Shown: positions 10,069-18,929, numbered from the stretch's first letter. The stretch: 64,000 nt of DNA from Lachnospiraceae bacterium M18-1 (GCA_000403295.2 KE159609.1:650725-714724); one strand, 5' to 3'. Translations and numbers: made by a program. Notes: generated by a model from the letters alone, not told the origin.

Positions 10069-12477
10069 TTGCGAAAAGACAATTTTTGCGATGGATGGAC
10101 TTTCCATAAGGGAGAATTACCGCATCCGCCTCGTAAAATTAGTGGAAAAGCTGGAACTTGCGGCAGTGCTTCGAATTTGACAGAAGAGGAGGGCTTTATT
10201 TTCCGGTTGCATCCTTATATGGCGAATAAAATGCATATGGACAATGCAAACCATCTTTATAATGTTGCGAAAACACTGGAGGGTACATGGCAATCAGTGA
10301 CATTGCCTCATGACTGGAGTATAGAACAGGAATATCAACCGCCAGAACAATGGGAAGATGGATCACAGGCAATTGAAGCAGGATATCTCGGAATGGGGAT
10401 AGGATATTACCGCAAACGTTTTTCATTGCCAGCGGCGGCAAAAGATAAGCGTATTATCATTGAATTTGAAGGAGTCATGCGGGATAGTACGGTATGGGTT
10501 AATGGCTGTTATGCAGGAAGCCACATTTCAGGTTATACCGGCTTTGCATTTGATATTACAGAACTAGTTTTTTATGATGGCGAGGGAGAAAATGTAATTC
10601 TTGTTAAGACAGACACTACATTACGTGAGGGATGGTGGGCTGAGGGCGCTGGGATTTACCGCCCGGTATATCTCAATGTTCTTGATTCTTTGCACATTGC
10701 CCGGCATGGTGTATTTGTGAATTGTAAATTCGTTAGTACTGATAGCGCATCTATTCAGGTGGAGACAAAACTGGAAAATCTGGGTGATGAAGATGGAGTT
10801 GTTAACATTGTTCAAAAGATATACGCCCCAGATGGTCAGATGGTTGCTAAAACTACGATGGATGTGAACGTACCAATGTTGGAGACAGGAAAGTATAGGG
10901 CAGACTTAGTTATTGAAAAGCCATTATTGTGGGATTTGACTATGCCGAATCTTTATACTCTGCAGACAGTAATCTCTAATTATGGTCAAATTGTGGACAC
11001 AGTGGATACGCGGTTTGGAATTCGGGAAGTAAGATATATCGAAGATGGACTGATTCTTAATGGAAAGGCGGTGGAAATTAAGGGAGTCTGTGTTCACCAG
11101 GATTTTGCAGGGGTAGGAAATGCGCTTAACCCGGATATCATTCGTTATCGTTTGGGACGCATTAAGGCGATGGGAGGAAATTGTTATCGTAGTGCCCATC
11201 ATCCTGCAAGCAGTGAATTATTGGATATTTGCGATGAAATGGGCATTTTAGTAATGAACGAAAATCGTAGATTTGAACAGAGCAGGGAAAGCATAGAGGA
11301 TTTAGAGGAACTGATTCTCGGTAGTCGTAACCATCCATGTGTCTTCATGTGGAGTCTTGAAAATGAAGAACTGATGCCGACACTGCCAAATGGAAAAAGA
11401 CTACTCAACATGTTAGTAAAACGTGTGCATAAATTAGATCCTACCCGTCAATGTACTGTAGCAGGGCATTTTGCGTGCCGGGATGAGGAATATATAAGAA
11501 TTCCAGATGTTGCAGGCTTTAACTATGATATGGGAGATGCGGCTGCTATGCGTAAATCAGTTCCTGGACTTTTAACAATAGCCAGTGAGGATAGCAGTTA
11601 TGTATCAACCAGAGGCAATTATATAGATGACCCTGAAAAGGGCTATTGCGACAGCTACGATAGTGGGAGCTATCTGATGAAATTGATGATGAAGAAGATG
11701 GGGCTTAAAGAATTGCCGATTGGCACGATTGGCGGAGCAAGCTCGCCCAACAACCTGGTGTATTCATGGAATAATTATCGCGAAAAAGCACCGTTTCTTG
11801 GAGGTATGTTTATTTGGTCCGCTTTTGATTATCGTGGCGAAACATTTCCATGGAACTGGCCTGCAGTAACCAGTCAGTATGGAGCAATGGATTTTTGCGG
11901 ATTTGAGAAGGATAGTTTTTATTATTGGAAAAGCCTTTGGGATGATACTCCATTGGTACATTTGCTTCCCCACTGGAACTGGCAGCCCAGACAAATGGTG
12001 CAGGTAGATGTTTACTCTAATTGTGAGGAAGTGGAAGTGTTTTTGAATGACATTTCTCAGGGACGCAAGAAGCATCAAAAAGGAATGATCTCTACATGGC
12101 AGATTGAATATAAACCAGGTGAAATCAAAGCGATTGCCTATTGTGGTGCAGAAAAGGCGGCCGAGTGCAGACGTGTTACGGCGGAAAAACCGGAGAAAGT
12201 TGGAATCAAACCTGTATATGAAGGTGAAGGACAGATACTTTATAAAGCGGAGATACAGGACAAAGCTGGAATCATTTGTCCAACAGCCAACCTGCCTTTA
12301 CGATTTTCTGTAGAAAATGGCACTATCGTTGGTGTTGGAAATGGTAATCCGTCCCGTCATACTTCTGATAAATGTGGAAACTGTAAGACATTTCATGGAC
12401 TGGCACTTGTCATTGTGGAAAGAGTTGGTATGCAAATGCCGGTTCTGACAGCAAATATTGAAAGTGAAGAGGAATAA
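10069..12477 (+). CDS. GH2-family beta-glycosidase
   Basis: An 802-residue GH2 protein. The start is TTG at 10069, 14 bases after the GH3 gene; the ATG at 10064 is out of frame. It opens with RKDNFCDGWTFHKGE, the usual first strand of the jelly-roll domain. The TIM-barrel domain carries the acid/base E433 in WSLENE and the probable nucleophile E507 in TIASED. An Ig-like C-terminal domain follows. Clostridial relatives are usually annotated beta-galactosidase or beta-glucuronidase. No secretion signal is seen. The stop (TAA 12475-12477) is one base before the start of the next GH3 gene, indicating tight coupling. Confidence 0.88.
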   Translation: MRKDNFCDGWTFHKGELPHPPRKISGKAGTCGSASNLTEEEGFIFRLHPYMANKMHMDNANHLYNVAKTLEGTWQSVTLPHDWSIEQEYQPPEQWEDGSQAIEAGYLGMGIGYYRKRFSLPAAAKDKRIIIEFEGVMRDSTVWVNGCYAGSHISGYTGFAFDITELVFYDGEGENVILVKTDTTLREGWWAEGAGIYRPVYLNVLDSLHIARHGVFVNCKFVSTDSASIQVETKLENLGDEDGVVNIVQKIYAPDGQMVAKTTMDVNVPMLETGKYRADLVIEKPLLWDLTMPNLYTLQTVISNYGQIVDTVDTRFGIREVRYIEDGLILNGKAVEIKGVCVHQDFAGVGNALNPDIIRYRLGRIKAMGGNCYRSAHHPASSELLDICDEMGILVMNENRRFEQSRESIEDLEELILGSRNHPCVFMWSLENEELMPTLPNGKRLLNMLVKRVHKLDPTRQCTVAGHFACRDEEYIRIPDVAGFNYDMGDAAAMRKSVPGLLTIASEDSSYVSTRGNYIDDPEKGYCDSYDSGSYLMKLMMKKMGLKELPIGTIGGASSPNNLVYSWNNYREKAPFLGGMFIWSAFDYRGETFPWNWPAVTSQYGAMDFCGFEKDSFYYWKSLWDDTPLVHLLPHWNWQPRQMVQVDVYSNCEEVEVFLNDISQGRKKHQKGMISTWQIEYKPGEIKAIAYCGAEKAAECRRVTAEKPEKVGIKPVYEGEGQILYKAEIQDKAGIICPTANLPLRFSVENGTIVGVGNGNPSRHTSDKCGNCKTFHGLALVIVERVGMQMPVLTANIESEEE

Positions 12478-12478
12478 T

Positions 12479-14854
12479 ATGATAGAATCTAATGTAAAAC
12501 AACGGGCACAGGAGATTTTAGCACGCCTTACCCCTGAACAAAAACTAGCGCAGATTGTTGGTATGTTTGGTGGAGGCCAGATTCCAGCAGAACTGCTTAA
12601 CCGTTTTCAGAATGGTCTTGGCGAGATCTCTTTTATTCCAGGAACTTCAAAAAAAGAAGAGAATCTGGAACGTTCTATTAAGGAACAGGAAATTTTAAAC
12701 AATAATATTGGCATTCCTGCAATCCGGCATAATGAAGCATTGACAGGACAGATGACTGCAGACAGTACTGTGTTTCCCTCTGCCATTGCGCTTGGAGCTA
12801 CATGGGATACAGAAGTTGTTCAGGAAATGGCGGATATTATCCGTGAGCAGATGGTTGCAGAAGGTACTCGCCAGGCATTGTCACCAGTGATGGATGTAGC
12901 TAGAGATCCTAGATGGGGAAGGGTTGGAGAAACCTATGGTGAGGATCCAACACTTTGTGCGGCGATGAGCGTTGCATTTGTTAAAGGGCTTCAGTCTGAC
13001 AATCTTGCGATGGGCGTTATGGCTACGGGAAAACATTTTCTGGGATATGGTAATGGAGAAGGCGGCCTGAACATGGCAGCTAATCCTATTCCGCCCAGAG
13101 AATTAAGGGAAATATATGCAAAGCCATTTCAAGCGGCAATTACGGAAGGAAATCTTGGCGCAATGATGAACTCCTATGGTGCTATTGATGGGGAATTGAT
13201 TATCGGATCCAAGAACATCCTGACAGGCCTTCTGCGTGAAGAAATGGGATTTGACGGTGTGGTTGTATCGGATTATATGTCTATTGATAAAATGGTAGAT
13301 CTTAAACTTTCTGAAACACCGGAGGAAGCTGGAGTCCGTGCGCTGAAAGCCGGTCTGGACTGTGAGCTTCCTATGCCATATGGATATAAGGATAAACTGT
13401 TAGAATTGGTTACTAAAGATCAGGAAGCACAGAAAGCATTGGACCGTGCAGCTTTAAAAATGCTCGAAGCAAAGATTAAATTAGGCCTGCTGGATGGACC
13501 TGCTGGACGGAAAGAATGGATTGATTCTGCATATGACAGGGAAAAGACAGGTAAATGCAGTTTAAGGGCCGCTCATGAATCGATTGTTTTGCTGAAAAAT
13601 AATGGGATTTTACCATTAAGCAAAGAGGTAAAAAAGATTGCCCTGATTGGATCTCATGCAGACTCAATGCGCTTATTGTTTGGCTGTTATACTTATCCTG
13701 CAGCTTTTGAAAGAGATGTGACAGGGGCAATGGCTGATATGCCAGGAATGCAGGCTATGAGTAAGCCTGATCAGAAGAATCCATATCAGATGCCATATCT
13801 GCAGGGAAGTACTGTACGTGGGACGTCTACGTATGTGGAAGAACAGTTGAAAGCGCATTATGAGGGAAAGACACTTACTATTTTAGAAGCGATTCGTGCG
13901 AAATGCCCTAATGCTGAGCTGCGTTATGTAAAAGGATGTGATGTGGCTGGTAATGACCGCAGTGGTTTTACGGAAGCATTTGCAGTGGCTCGTTGGGCTG
14001 ATGTCGTGCTTCTGGCAGTCGGTGGTAAGTATGGATGGGGAACTAGCTGTACCACCGGTGAAGGAATTGATTGTGATGATATCGGCTTAACAGGTATTCA
14101 GGATGAACTTGCAGAAGCAATTGCTGAGGTGAATCCGTCATGTGTGCTGATACATATGGATACAAAGCCTGTTTCCAGTGAAATACTTTGCGAAAAATAT
14201 GCTGCTGTGATTGAAAACTGGTTTCCAGGTGATACAGGAGGGCAGGCATTGGCTGATGTACTGTTTGGTGATTACAACCCGGCCGGCCGCTTGCCGATTA
14301 CTGCAGCCAGAAATGCGGGACAGGTTCCCATCTATCACAGTCAAAGGAAGGGAAGCGGTTATCGGCCAATAGGAATGACGATTGCTAAATATGTAGAAGG
14401 TAGTACAGAACCATTGTTCCCCTTTGGATATGGCCTAAGCTACACAAAATTTGAATATTCAGATCTTTCTGTTACTCCAGAAGTGCCTGCGGATGGAATC
14501 GTGGAGGTTTGCTGCAGGATAAAAAACTGCGGGGAAAGAGATGGAGAGGAAGTAGTTCAATTATATGTTACAGATGAACTCTCTTCTATGCTGCGCCCAG
14601 CGCAGGAACTTGCTGGCTTCTGTAGAGTGGCGTTGAAAGCAGGGGAAACAAAAAAGGTGAGATTTACCATGTGGGCGAATCAGTTTGCGTTCCTTGATGA
14701 AGATATGCATTGGTTGGTGGAGGCTGGAAAGATGACCGTAAGGGTAGGCAATTCATCGGCAGATACCCAGTTGACCGGGGAATTTACTATCAGAGATACG
14801 GCTTTCATTGATGGCAAGAACAGAGGTTTCTATGCGGGGAGCAGCGTAAGCTAA
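12479..14854 (+). CDS. Second GH3 glycosidase (xylosidase/glucosidase type)
   Basis: A 791-residue GH3 enzyme, starting at 12479 behind GAAGAGGAA. It is only distantly related to the GH3 enzyme at 7787. The N-terminal barrel contains RHNEALTG, SPVMDVARDPRWGR, the KHFLGYG motif and the nucleophile D265 in VVVSDY. The (alpha/beta)6 domain and a C-terminal Fn3-like domain (VQLYVTDELSS) follow. The RDPRWGR and VSDY forms are common in beta-xylosidase and broad-specificity members. It closes the operon; no obvious terminator is seen in the ~200 AT-rich bases before the next gene. Two different GH3 enzymes in one operon imply a substrate with at least two beta linkages. Confidence 0.9.
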   Translation: MIESNVKQRAQEILARLTPEQKLAQIVGMFGGGQIPAELLNRFQNGLGEISFIPGTSKKEENLERSIKEQEILNNNIGIPAIRHNEALTGQMTADSTVFPSAIALGATWDTEVVQEMADIIREQMVAEGTRQALSPVMDVARDPRWGRVGETYGEDPTLCAAMSVAFVKGLQSDNLAMGVMATGKHFLGYGNGEGGLNMAANPIPPRELREIYAKPFQAAITEGNLGAMMNSYGAIDGELIIGSKNILTGLLREEMGFDGVVVSDYMSIDKMVDLKLSETPEEAGVRALKAGLDCELPMPYGYKDKLLELVTKDQEAQKALDRAALKMLEAKIKLGLLDGPAGRKEWIDSAYDREKTGKCSLRAAHESIVLLKNNGILPLSKEVKKIALIGSHADSMRLLFGCYTYPAAFERDVTGAMADMPGMQAMSKPDQKNPYQMPYLQGSTVRGTSTYVEEQLKAHYEGKTLTILEAIRAKCPNAELRYVKGCDVAGNDRSGFTEAFAVARWADVVLLAVGGKYGWGTSCTTGEGIDCDDIGLTGIQDELAEAIAEVNPSCVLIHMDTKPVSSEILCEKYAAVIENWFPGDTGGQALADVLFGDYNPAGRLPITAARNAGQVPIYHSQRKGSGYRPIGMTIAKYVEGSTEPLFPFGYGLSYTKFEYSDLSVTPEVPADGIVEVCCRIKNCGERDGEEVVQLYVTDELSSMLRPAQELAGFCRVALKAGETKKVRFTMWANQFAFLDEDMHWLVEAGKMTVRVGNSSADTQLTGEFTIRDTAFIDGKNRGFYAGSSVS

Positions 14855-15059
14855 TCTTTATTAAACTACTAAAAAAGTATGATGTTTTAGAAGGCATAGA
14901 TCATTTTTAGTTATTTTTAAATTTTGTTAAAATAGGTCGTCTTATTTTTGAATAGTCTTTTATATCCATACCTTCATAGCGGATAGAATTAGAGGACATG
15001 AAGAAACTCCAAATACGAGGAATCATGTAATGAGATAAAATTAAAAATAAGAAAGGGTG

Positions 15060-15491
15060 ATGATAATAAAAAAATTCATGATTTTAGATTTGTCCGAGTT
15101 TGATGCGGACATAGTGGAGAAAATAGAAGGGGCTATTGAAAAAGAGACTGAAATACGAAATTTTGAATCTGAAATAAATCAAATATTAGTTTATCATGAT
15201 ATAGAGATTCATCAGAAAGAAGAAATTGTTTACCAAAACGGTAGACAGGTGCATTTAAGCCATCAGGAATTTCTTGCTTTTACTTTTCTGGCACAGCATC
15301 CGGGATGGGTATTTAGTAAAGAACAGATTTATGAGCAGTTATATGGACAAGAGCAAAAAGAAAACATAGAAAATATCATTTACTGTTTGATTCGAAATTT
15401 GCGTAAAAAAATTGAACCGAACCCGCAGCATCCCCAGTATATACAAAATATTAGGGGCGCTGGATATAAATTTGTTATCCCAGAGAACTAG
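15060..15491 (+). CDS. Orphan OmpR/PhoB-type winged-helix DNA-binding protein
   Basis: A 143-residue protein. Residues ~60-143 form a complete Trans_reg_C winged helix, with FLAQHPGWVFSKEQIYEQLYG and the wing RGAGYKF. The N-terminal ~55 residues are too short for, and unlike, a receiver domain, so it is not a full response regulator. ATG at 15060 is chosen; GTG at 15057 lies directly on the GAAAGGG site. The stop codon lies inside a perfect terminator palindrome. It sits directly upstream of a serine recombinase and its palindromic region and may regulate that region. This family of short winged-helix proteins is common next to mobile-element recombinases in Clostridia. Confidence 0.75.
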   Translation: MIIKKFMILDLSEFDADIVEKIEGAIEKETEIRNFESEINQILVYHDIEIHQKEEIVYQNGRQVHLSHQEFLAFTFLAQHPGWVFSKEQIYEQLYGQEQKENIENIIYCLIRNLRKKIEPNPQHPQYIQNIRGAGYKFVIPEN

Positions 15492-15506
15492 TTCTCTGGG
15501 ATTTTT
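15477..15506 (+). terminator. Intrinsic terminator embedding the stop codon of the winged-helix gene
   Basis: Positions 15477-15502 are a perfect 26-base palindrome (11-bp arms around CTAG) followed by TTTTT. The TAG stop of the preceding gene is the centre of the palindrome, so translation ends in the hairpin loop. Confidence 0.85.
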
Positions 15507-15579
15507 GCAGAAAAATAAAATTTGTATAGCCGTTACTATTTCATTTCTTAAACGTATAGAGATAGTAAATATACTTTTC

Positions 15580-15665
15580 AAAAAGTATACTTTTTGGCAT
15601 AGCGAAAAATAAGCAGAAATCCTATACCAAAAAGTATGCATCAGCACTTTTGGCATATGCCAAAA
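15580..15665. promoter_or_regulatory. Cluster of palindromes upstream of the serine recombinase (candidate res-like or operator region)
   Basis: Three related palindromic blocks: AAAAAGTATACTTTTT at 15580-15595, a half-related ACCAAAAAGTATGC block near 15626-15639, and TTTTGGCATATGCCAAAA at 15648-15665. The words AAAAAGTA and TTTTGGCATA recur in both orientations. The recombinase starts 45 bases later. Such arrangements fit a resolvase res site with subsites or an autoregulatory operator. Confidence 0.55.
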
Positions 15666-15709
15666 AAAGTGTGTACATTTTGGTACGCTTTGCGGAAGGG
15701 GAGAGTAAA

Positions 15710-16369
15710 ATGGCTGTATACGGATATCATCGGACAAGCACACGTGACCAACATCTCGACAGGGGAATACAGGAGATTCAGGTGTTTTGTAAAGAGCATG
15801 CTCTGGAATTGGTAAACATCTTTACCGACCAGCAGACAGGAAAAAATTTTGACCGGCCAAGATATATGGTTCTGGTGGAAGATGTTCTCCGGGAAGGAGA
15901 TATTCTGCTTGTAACGGAGCTGGATCGATTGGGCAGAAATAAACGGGATACCATGGAGCAGATCCGGAAGCTGCAGAGTATGGATGTCCGGCTGATGGTC
16001 CTGGAGCTTCCGACAACCCTGATGGATCTGACAAAAATGGATAACTCTATGGCTCGTTTGATGTTGGAGACGATCAATAACATGATGTTGGAACTTTACG
16101 CGTCTATGGCAGAGGCCGAACTGGAGAAAAAAGAGAAGAGACAGAAAGAAGGCATTGCCATGAAAAAACTCCGTGGGGAATGGGATGATTATGGCCGGCC
16201 TCCGGCAATCAAAGAAGAACAATTTGATGAAGCCTATCAGAGAGTAACCGCAGGCGAGATCACGCAGGCAGAACTGAAACAGGAATTAGGCTTATCTCAT
16301 ACAACATTTTACCGCTACCGGAAAAAATATTTTCAAAAATATCCGGAAGTTTTTCAATCTGCGGAATAA
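15710..16369 (+). CDS. Serine recombinase (resolvase/invertase family)
   Basis: A 219-residue small serine recombinase. The start at 15710 follows GGGGAGAG; an upstream ATG at 15650 overlaps the palindromes and lacks a site. The catalytic serine is S10 in YGYHRTSTRDQ, with the conserved arginine R8 and the ELDRLGRNKRDT motif near residue 70. A long helix (~residues 100-150) and a C-terminal HTH (EITQAELKQELGLSHTTFYRY) complete the fold. It probably resolves co-integrates or inverts a segment, acting at the palindromes just upstream. It opens a small operon with the next two genes. It lacks the large C-terminal region of ICE-integrating large serine recombinases, so it is unlikely to be the element's integrase. 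Confidence 0.87.
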   Translation: MAVYGYHRTSTRDQHLDRGIQEIQVFCKEHALELVNIFTDQQTGKNFDRPRYMVLVEDVLREGDILLVTELDRLGRNKRDTMEQIRKLQSMDVRLMVLELPTTLMDLTKMDNSMARLMLETINNMMLELYASMAEAELEKKEKRQKEGIAMKKLRGEWDDYGRPPAIKEEQFDEAYQRVTAGEITQAELKQELGLSHTTFYRYRKKYFQKYPEVFQSAE

Positions 16370-16421
16370 AGGCACTATTACTTATTGTAGAAAGAAAAAT
16401 TTTTATTGGAGGTACTTTGTT

Positions 16422-16643
16422 ATGAAAGAAAAAAGAGAAGGAGCATTGTTCTATGATAAGGAAAGCAGACGGTATGATATCCGGTTCGGGATTGATTCTG
16501 TATATGGTGGACTGCATTGTGGGGACTGTTTTGACCTGAAGGTGGACAATGCGTGGGTTCCGGCCAGGATTGAGATAGAAGAGGAATGGTATCTGGTGGG
16601 ATTGCCGCAGGTGAATCTGGACGGGCTGATTGTTCGGATATGA
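16422..16643 (+). CDS. DUF5348-type small protein
   Basis: A 73-residue protein with TTGGAGGT upstream of its ATG. The sequence contains RYDIRFGIDSVYGGLHCGD, then a stretch of strands ending in GLPQVNLDGLIVRI, which resembles the DUF5348 family found next to recombinases in clostridial mobile elements. It is predicted to be all-beta and cytoplasmic. Function is unknown; its recurrence beside recombinases suggests an accessory role in the element. Confidence 0.65.
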   Translation: MKEKREGALFYDKESRRYDIRFGIDSVYGGLHCGDCFDLKVDNAWVPARIEIEEEWYLVGLPQVNLDGLIVRI

Positions 16644-16661
16644 GGGGTACATAATTGTAAG

Positions 16662-16952
16662 ATGAAAATGAAGAGGGATAAGGCGGACATCAAGTTCGAG
16701 ACAGATTATGGGATTGTACTGGAGTGCATCAGGGAAGTGTATAGTCTGGAAGAAGAGCATCTGCGCCTGGGAGCGAATTTCCGTAAGACAATGGTGCGCC
16801 CATTTATGAAGATGCTGGAAAGGCACTGTAGTAGTATACAGATGGATAAGCTGCACAAAGTATTATGGGAAGTCTATCAGGAAAACAGGGGAGAAAAAGA
16901 TTTTCTGGAAAAGGCGGGAGTGATATTGGGACCATACTGCAGGGAGGTATAG
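16662..16952 (+). CDS. Hypothetical protein downstream of DUF5348
   Basis: A 96-residue, mainly helical, charged protein that ends GVILGPYCREV. The ATG at 16662 has only a weak upstream site (GAGGGG about 15 bases away), so its start is uncertain. It lies 18 bases after the DUF5348 gene, in the same orientation, and probably in the recombinase operon. I do not recognise it. Confidence 0.5.
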   Translation: MKMKRDKADIKFETDYGIVLECIREVYSLEEEHLRLGANFRKTMVRPFMKMLERHCSSIQMDKLHKVLWEVYQENRGEKDFLEKAGVILGPYCREV

Positions 16953-17345
16953 CAGTAGAATTATAAGGATGAAGGCATTCTAAACTTATATTTAGTTTAA
17001 CTATATCGGTTAATAAGAGATAAATCATTCAAGGATTGATTTTTACCAGCGGATTACATACAATATGGGTAACTGTTCGGTGCAGCAGATGGATTTGTGG
17101 CCTGCTGTGTTGAATGGTTACCTATATTGTTATAAAACGGCAACAAGTGGAAAAATTGTGAGTAGTCTCGGAAAGTAACTGTACAGAGAAAAAAATAGCG
17201 GATTCTGTGTATCAGATTTGGAGAAAAAGCGGACAGAGAAACAGCGTGCCTGATATTGTGGCGGAGTTTATCAATAGAGGGCATGACTTTAAGACCTCCC
17301 TTATGGCAGGTTTTTGAAAAATACAGATAGAAATGGAAAGCAGAT
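16953..17345. other. Gene-poor stretch with hairpin and coding remnant
   Basis: No complete gene. It contains the strand-specific hairpin 17061-17129 and, at about 17172-17318, an open frame without start codon that reads like protein (charged, with the segment QIWRKSGQRNSVPDIVAEF) and ends in TGA. This may be the tail of a gene disrupted when the insertion sequence at 17346-18830 arrived. I see no promoter. Confidence 0.4.
17061..17129 (+). ncRNA. Candidate structured RNA: 28-bp hairpin whose imperfect pairs are all G-U
   Basis: Arms 17061-17088 and 17102-17129 pair over 28 positions with a 13-base loop. Twenty-one pairs are Watson-Crick and the other seven are all G-T or T-G, that is G-U wobbles in a plus-strand RNA. 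On the minus strand the same positions would be A-C mismatches. This asymmetry suggests a plus-strand RNA (or single-stranded DNA) fold. No protein frame spans it. Promoter and terminator are not evident. Confidence 0.5.
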
Positions 17346-18830
17346 TTATGCAGCCAGTTTCTGCCGTTTCTTCAGCCGGGCATCCAGATGGATGTTGATG
17401 CAGATGACCATGGTGAAAAAAGAATACCGTTTTCTGGTATGGATTCCCATATCATGGAGATGGTAGTCATTCAGAACCCGGTTGTTTACCCTTTCGCAGG
17501 AAGTCCGGTTGTTGTAAATCTTTTGGTATTCATCCGTGCCCCGCGCGACGGGGGGATAAAGGCGGATATCCCATTCCGGCTTCGTGTAGACGCATCGGCC
17601 ATAAGCAGAAGGAGAACATTTTTCTTTACATGGACAGGAATCCACCTTGCCACAGGCAAAAGGGCAGCGCCATTTCCGGGAATGTTTTTGTTTGATGTAT
17701 CCCCAGTTGACCATGCGGTAGCCAGCCATGCATAGGGGCGTGCCATCCTGGTCAATCGAGAGGGAGTCCGGAATGGAAGTCGGCCTGCCGCGGTTTGTGT
17801 TCAGGTCAATGAAAGGCCGGATGTCCCATTCCTGGCAGAGGCCATAGGTGGCATAGTTGTCATGTGCGGAATCCAGGCAGAGATCCCGGATGGGGATATC
17901 CGGATTGACCGTTTTAAATTCACGGAGGGAAACAATGGCGCTTACACTGTCGTGCCGCCTGGCATTCAGGAAACGGATATGCAGGGGCAGGTCAATGCCA
18001 ATGTCCGGATTATGGGAACAGAGCATGTAAAGGGTGTGGCCGAAATAAAAGACCTCTTCATCGCTGTCCCAGCCCCAGTCAGCATCGGGATCAGAGAAAT
18101 GGCGCCTGCAGGAGCAGTGCTGGATTCCATTCTCCCTACATTTGCAGACTTTATGCCCGTAAGGGGAGGAATGGGAATGGACACAGGTGCCATCGCCGGA
18201 AAGGGTAACGCCGTCAGCGGGGAAAAGCCCGTCCCGTAAGGAAGGGATGAGGGCCGCAAGCCGGAAAAACTGTTGGAGCCGTTCTTCATAATGAAAAGGG
18301 AACGAATCATGGTCCAGGGCATAAGTGGCCAGGGTATCGGTAATCCCAGAATGCTTATTAGGAAGCTTTTTCCCTTTGCCGGGTTTCCTGGAAGGCTTTT
18401 TATTCTTGTGTGCGGGAAAGAGATCTTTGCGTCCCGTCTTCTGCAAAGCTGTTGGCTGAGACCAGAGCCTGTCCATCAGGCCGAAGTAAGAACCCAGCGG
18501 GGCGAGGGATGCGGGGGCAAAGCCAGCCAGGACAGCAAGGAGGCTGTCGGCTTTGAGTTTTTCAACCCAGGCGGTAAGGCTGGTAAAGCCAAGCATCACC
18601 ATGAGGATAAGGGAGCGAATGATCTGCACCTGGTTGATAGCGGGCCGTCCGGTGTGGGAATAGAACTGGGAGAGATCATCCATAACCGGATCCAGATTAA
18701 GAATCCGCAGTTTTTCCCGGACAGCGGCAAATTCAGAATGAAGCCTTATGCGTTGGGAAGAGTCAAGATGTACTTTTGTCTCATGCAGGAAAGCCAGATA
18801 TTCCTGATGGGACTGCCAGTGAATTAACAT
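17346..18830 (-). CDS. DDE transposase of an insertion sequence (IS1182-like)
   Basis: A 494-residue transposase with AAAGGAGG upstream of its ATG. The N-terminal ~100 residues contain the HTH/DUF772-type region (GRPAINQVQIIRSLILMVMLG). Candidate catalytic residues are the D in LSGDGTC, the D in CLDSAHDNYATY and the E in RTSCERVNNR near the C-terminus. A Cys-rich insertion (CPFACGKVDSCPCKEKC) precedes the last motif and probably binds zinc. The overall layout resembles IS1182, but the family call is tentative. The frame is intact, so the element may be active. I could not define terminal inverted repeats or a target duplication. Confidence 0.8.
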   Translation of the reverse strand: MLIHWQSHQEYLAFLHETKVHLDSSQRIRLHSEFAAVREKLRILNLDPVMDDLSQFYSHTGRPAINQVQIIRSLILMVMLGFTSLTAWVEKLKADSLLAVLAGFAPASLAPLGSYFGLMDRLWSQPTALQKTGRKDLFPAHKNKKPSRKPGKGKKLPNKHSGITDTLATYALDHDSFPFHYEERLQQFFRLAALIPSLRDGLFPADGVTLSGDGTCVHSHSSPYGHKVCKCRENGIQHCSCRRHFSDPDADWGWDSDEEVFYFGHTLYMLCSHNPDIGIDLPLHIRFLNARRHDSVSAIVSLREFKTVNPDIPIRDLCLDSAHDNYATYGLCQEWDIRPFIDLNTNRGRPTSIPDSLSIDQDGTPLCMAGYRMVNWGYIKQKHSRKWRCPFACGKVDSCPCKEKCSPSAYGRCVYTKPEWDIRLYPPVARGTDEYQKIYNNRTSCERVNNRVLNDYHLHDMGIHTRKRYSFFTMVICINIHLDARLKKRQKLAA

Positions 18831-18885
18831 AATATGTGTCCTCCTTTGGTATGGTTGAAAAGTGGATAGTTCTTCTTAACCAAAG

Positions 18886-18929
18886 GGCCGCGTTATTCAT
18901 TGCATTTTTTGGCAATGAATAACGCGGCC
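18886..18929. repeat. Perfect 18-bp inverted repeat beside the insertion sequence
   Basis: Arms 18886-18903 and 18912-18929 are perfectly complementary with an 8-base loop ATTTTTTG. The stem is GC-rich at its base (GGCCGCG). It lies 55 bases upstream of the transposase start. It may be the IS terminus, a terminator protecting the transposase from outside transcription, or the hairpin target into which the element inserted. Confidence 0.6.

Noticed and set aside
15710..16369. Recombinase considered as the ICE integrase
   Set aside because: At 219 residues it is a small resolvase/invertase without the large C-terminal DNA-binding region; no attachment-site duplication was found.
17388..18827. 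Long plus-strand frames opposite the transposase
   Set aside because: They are antisense to the intact transposase and show no domain of their own.
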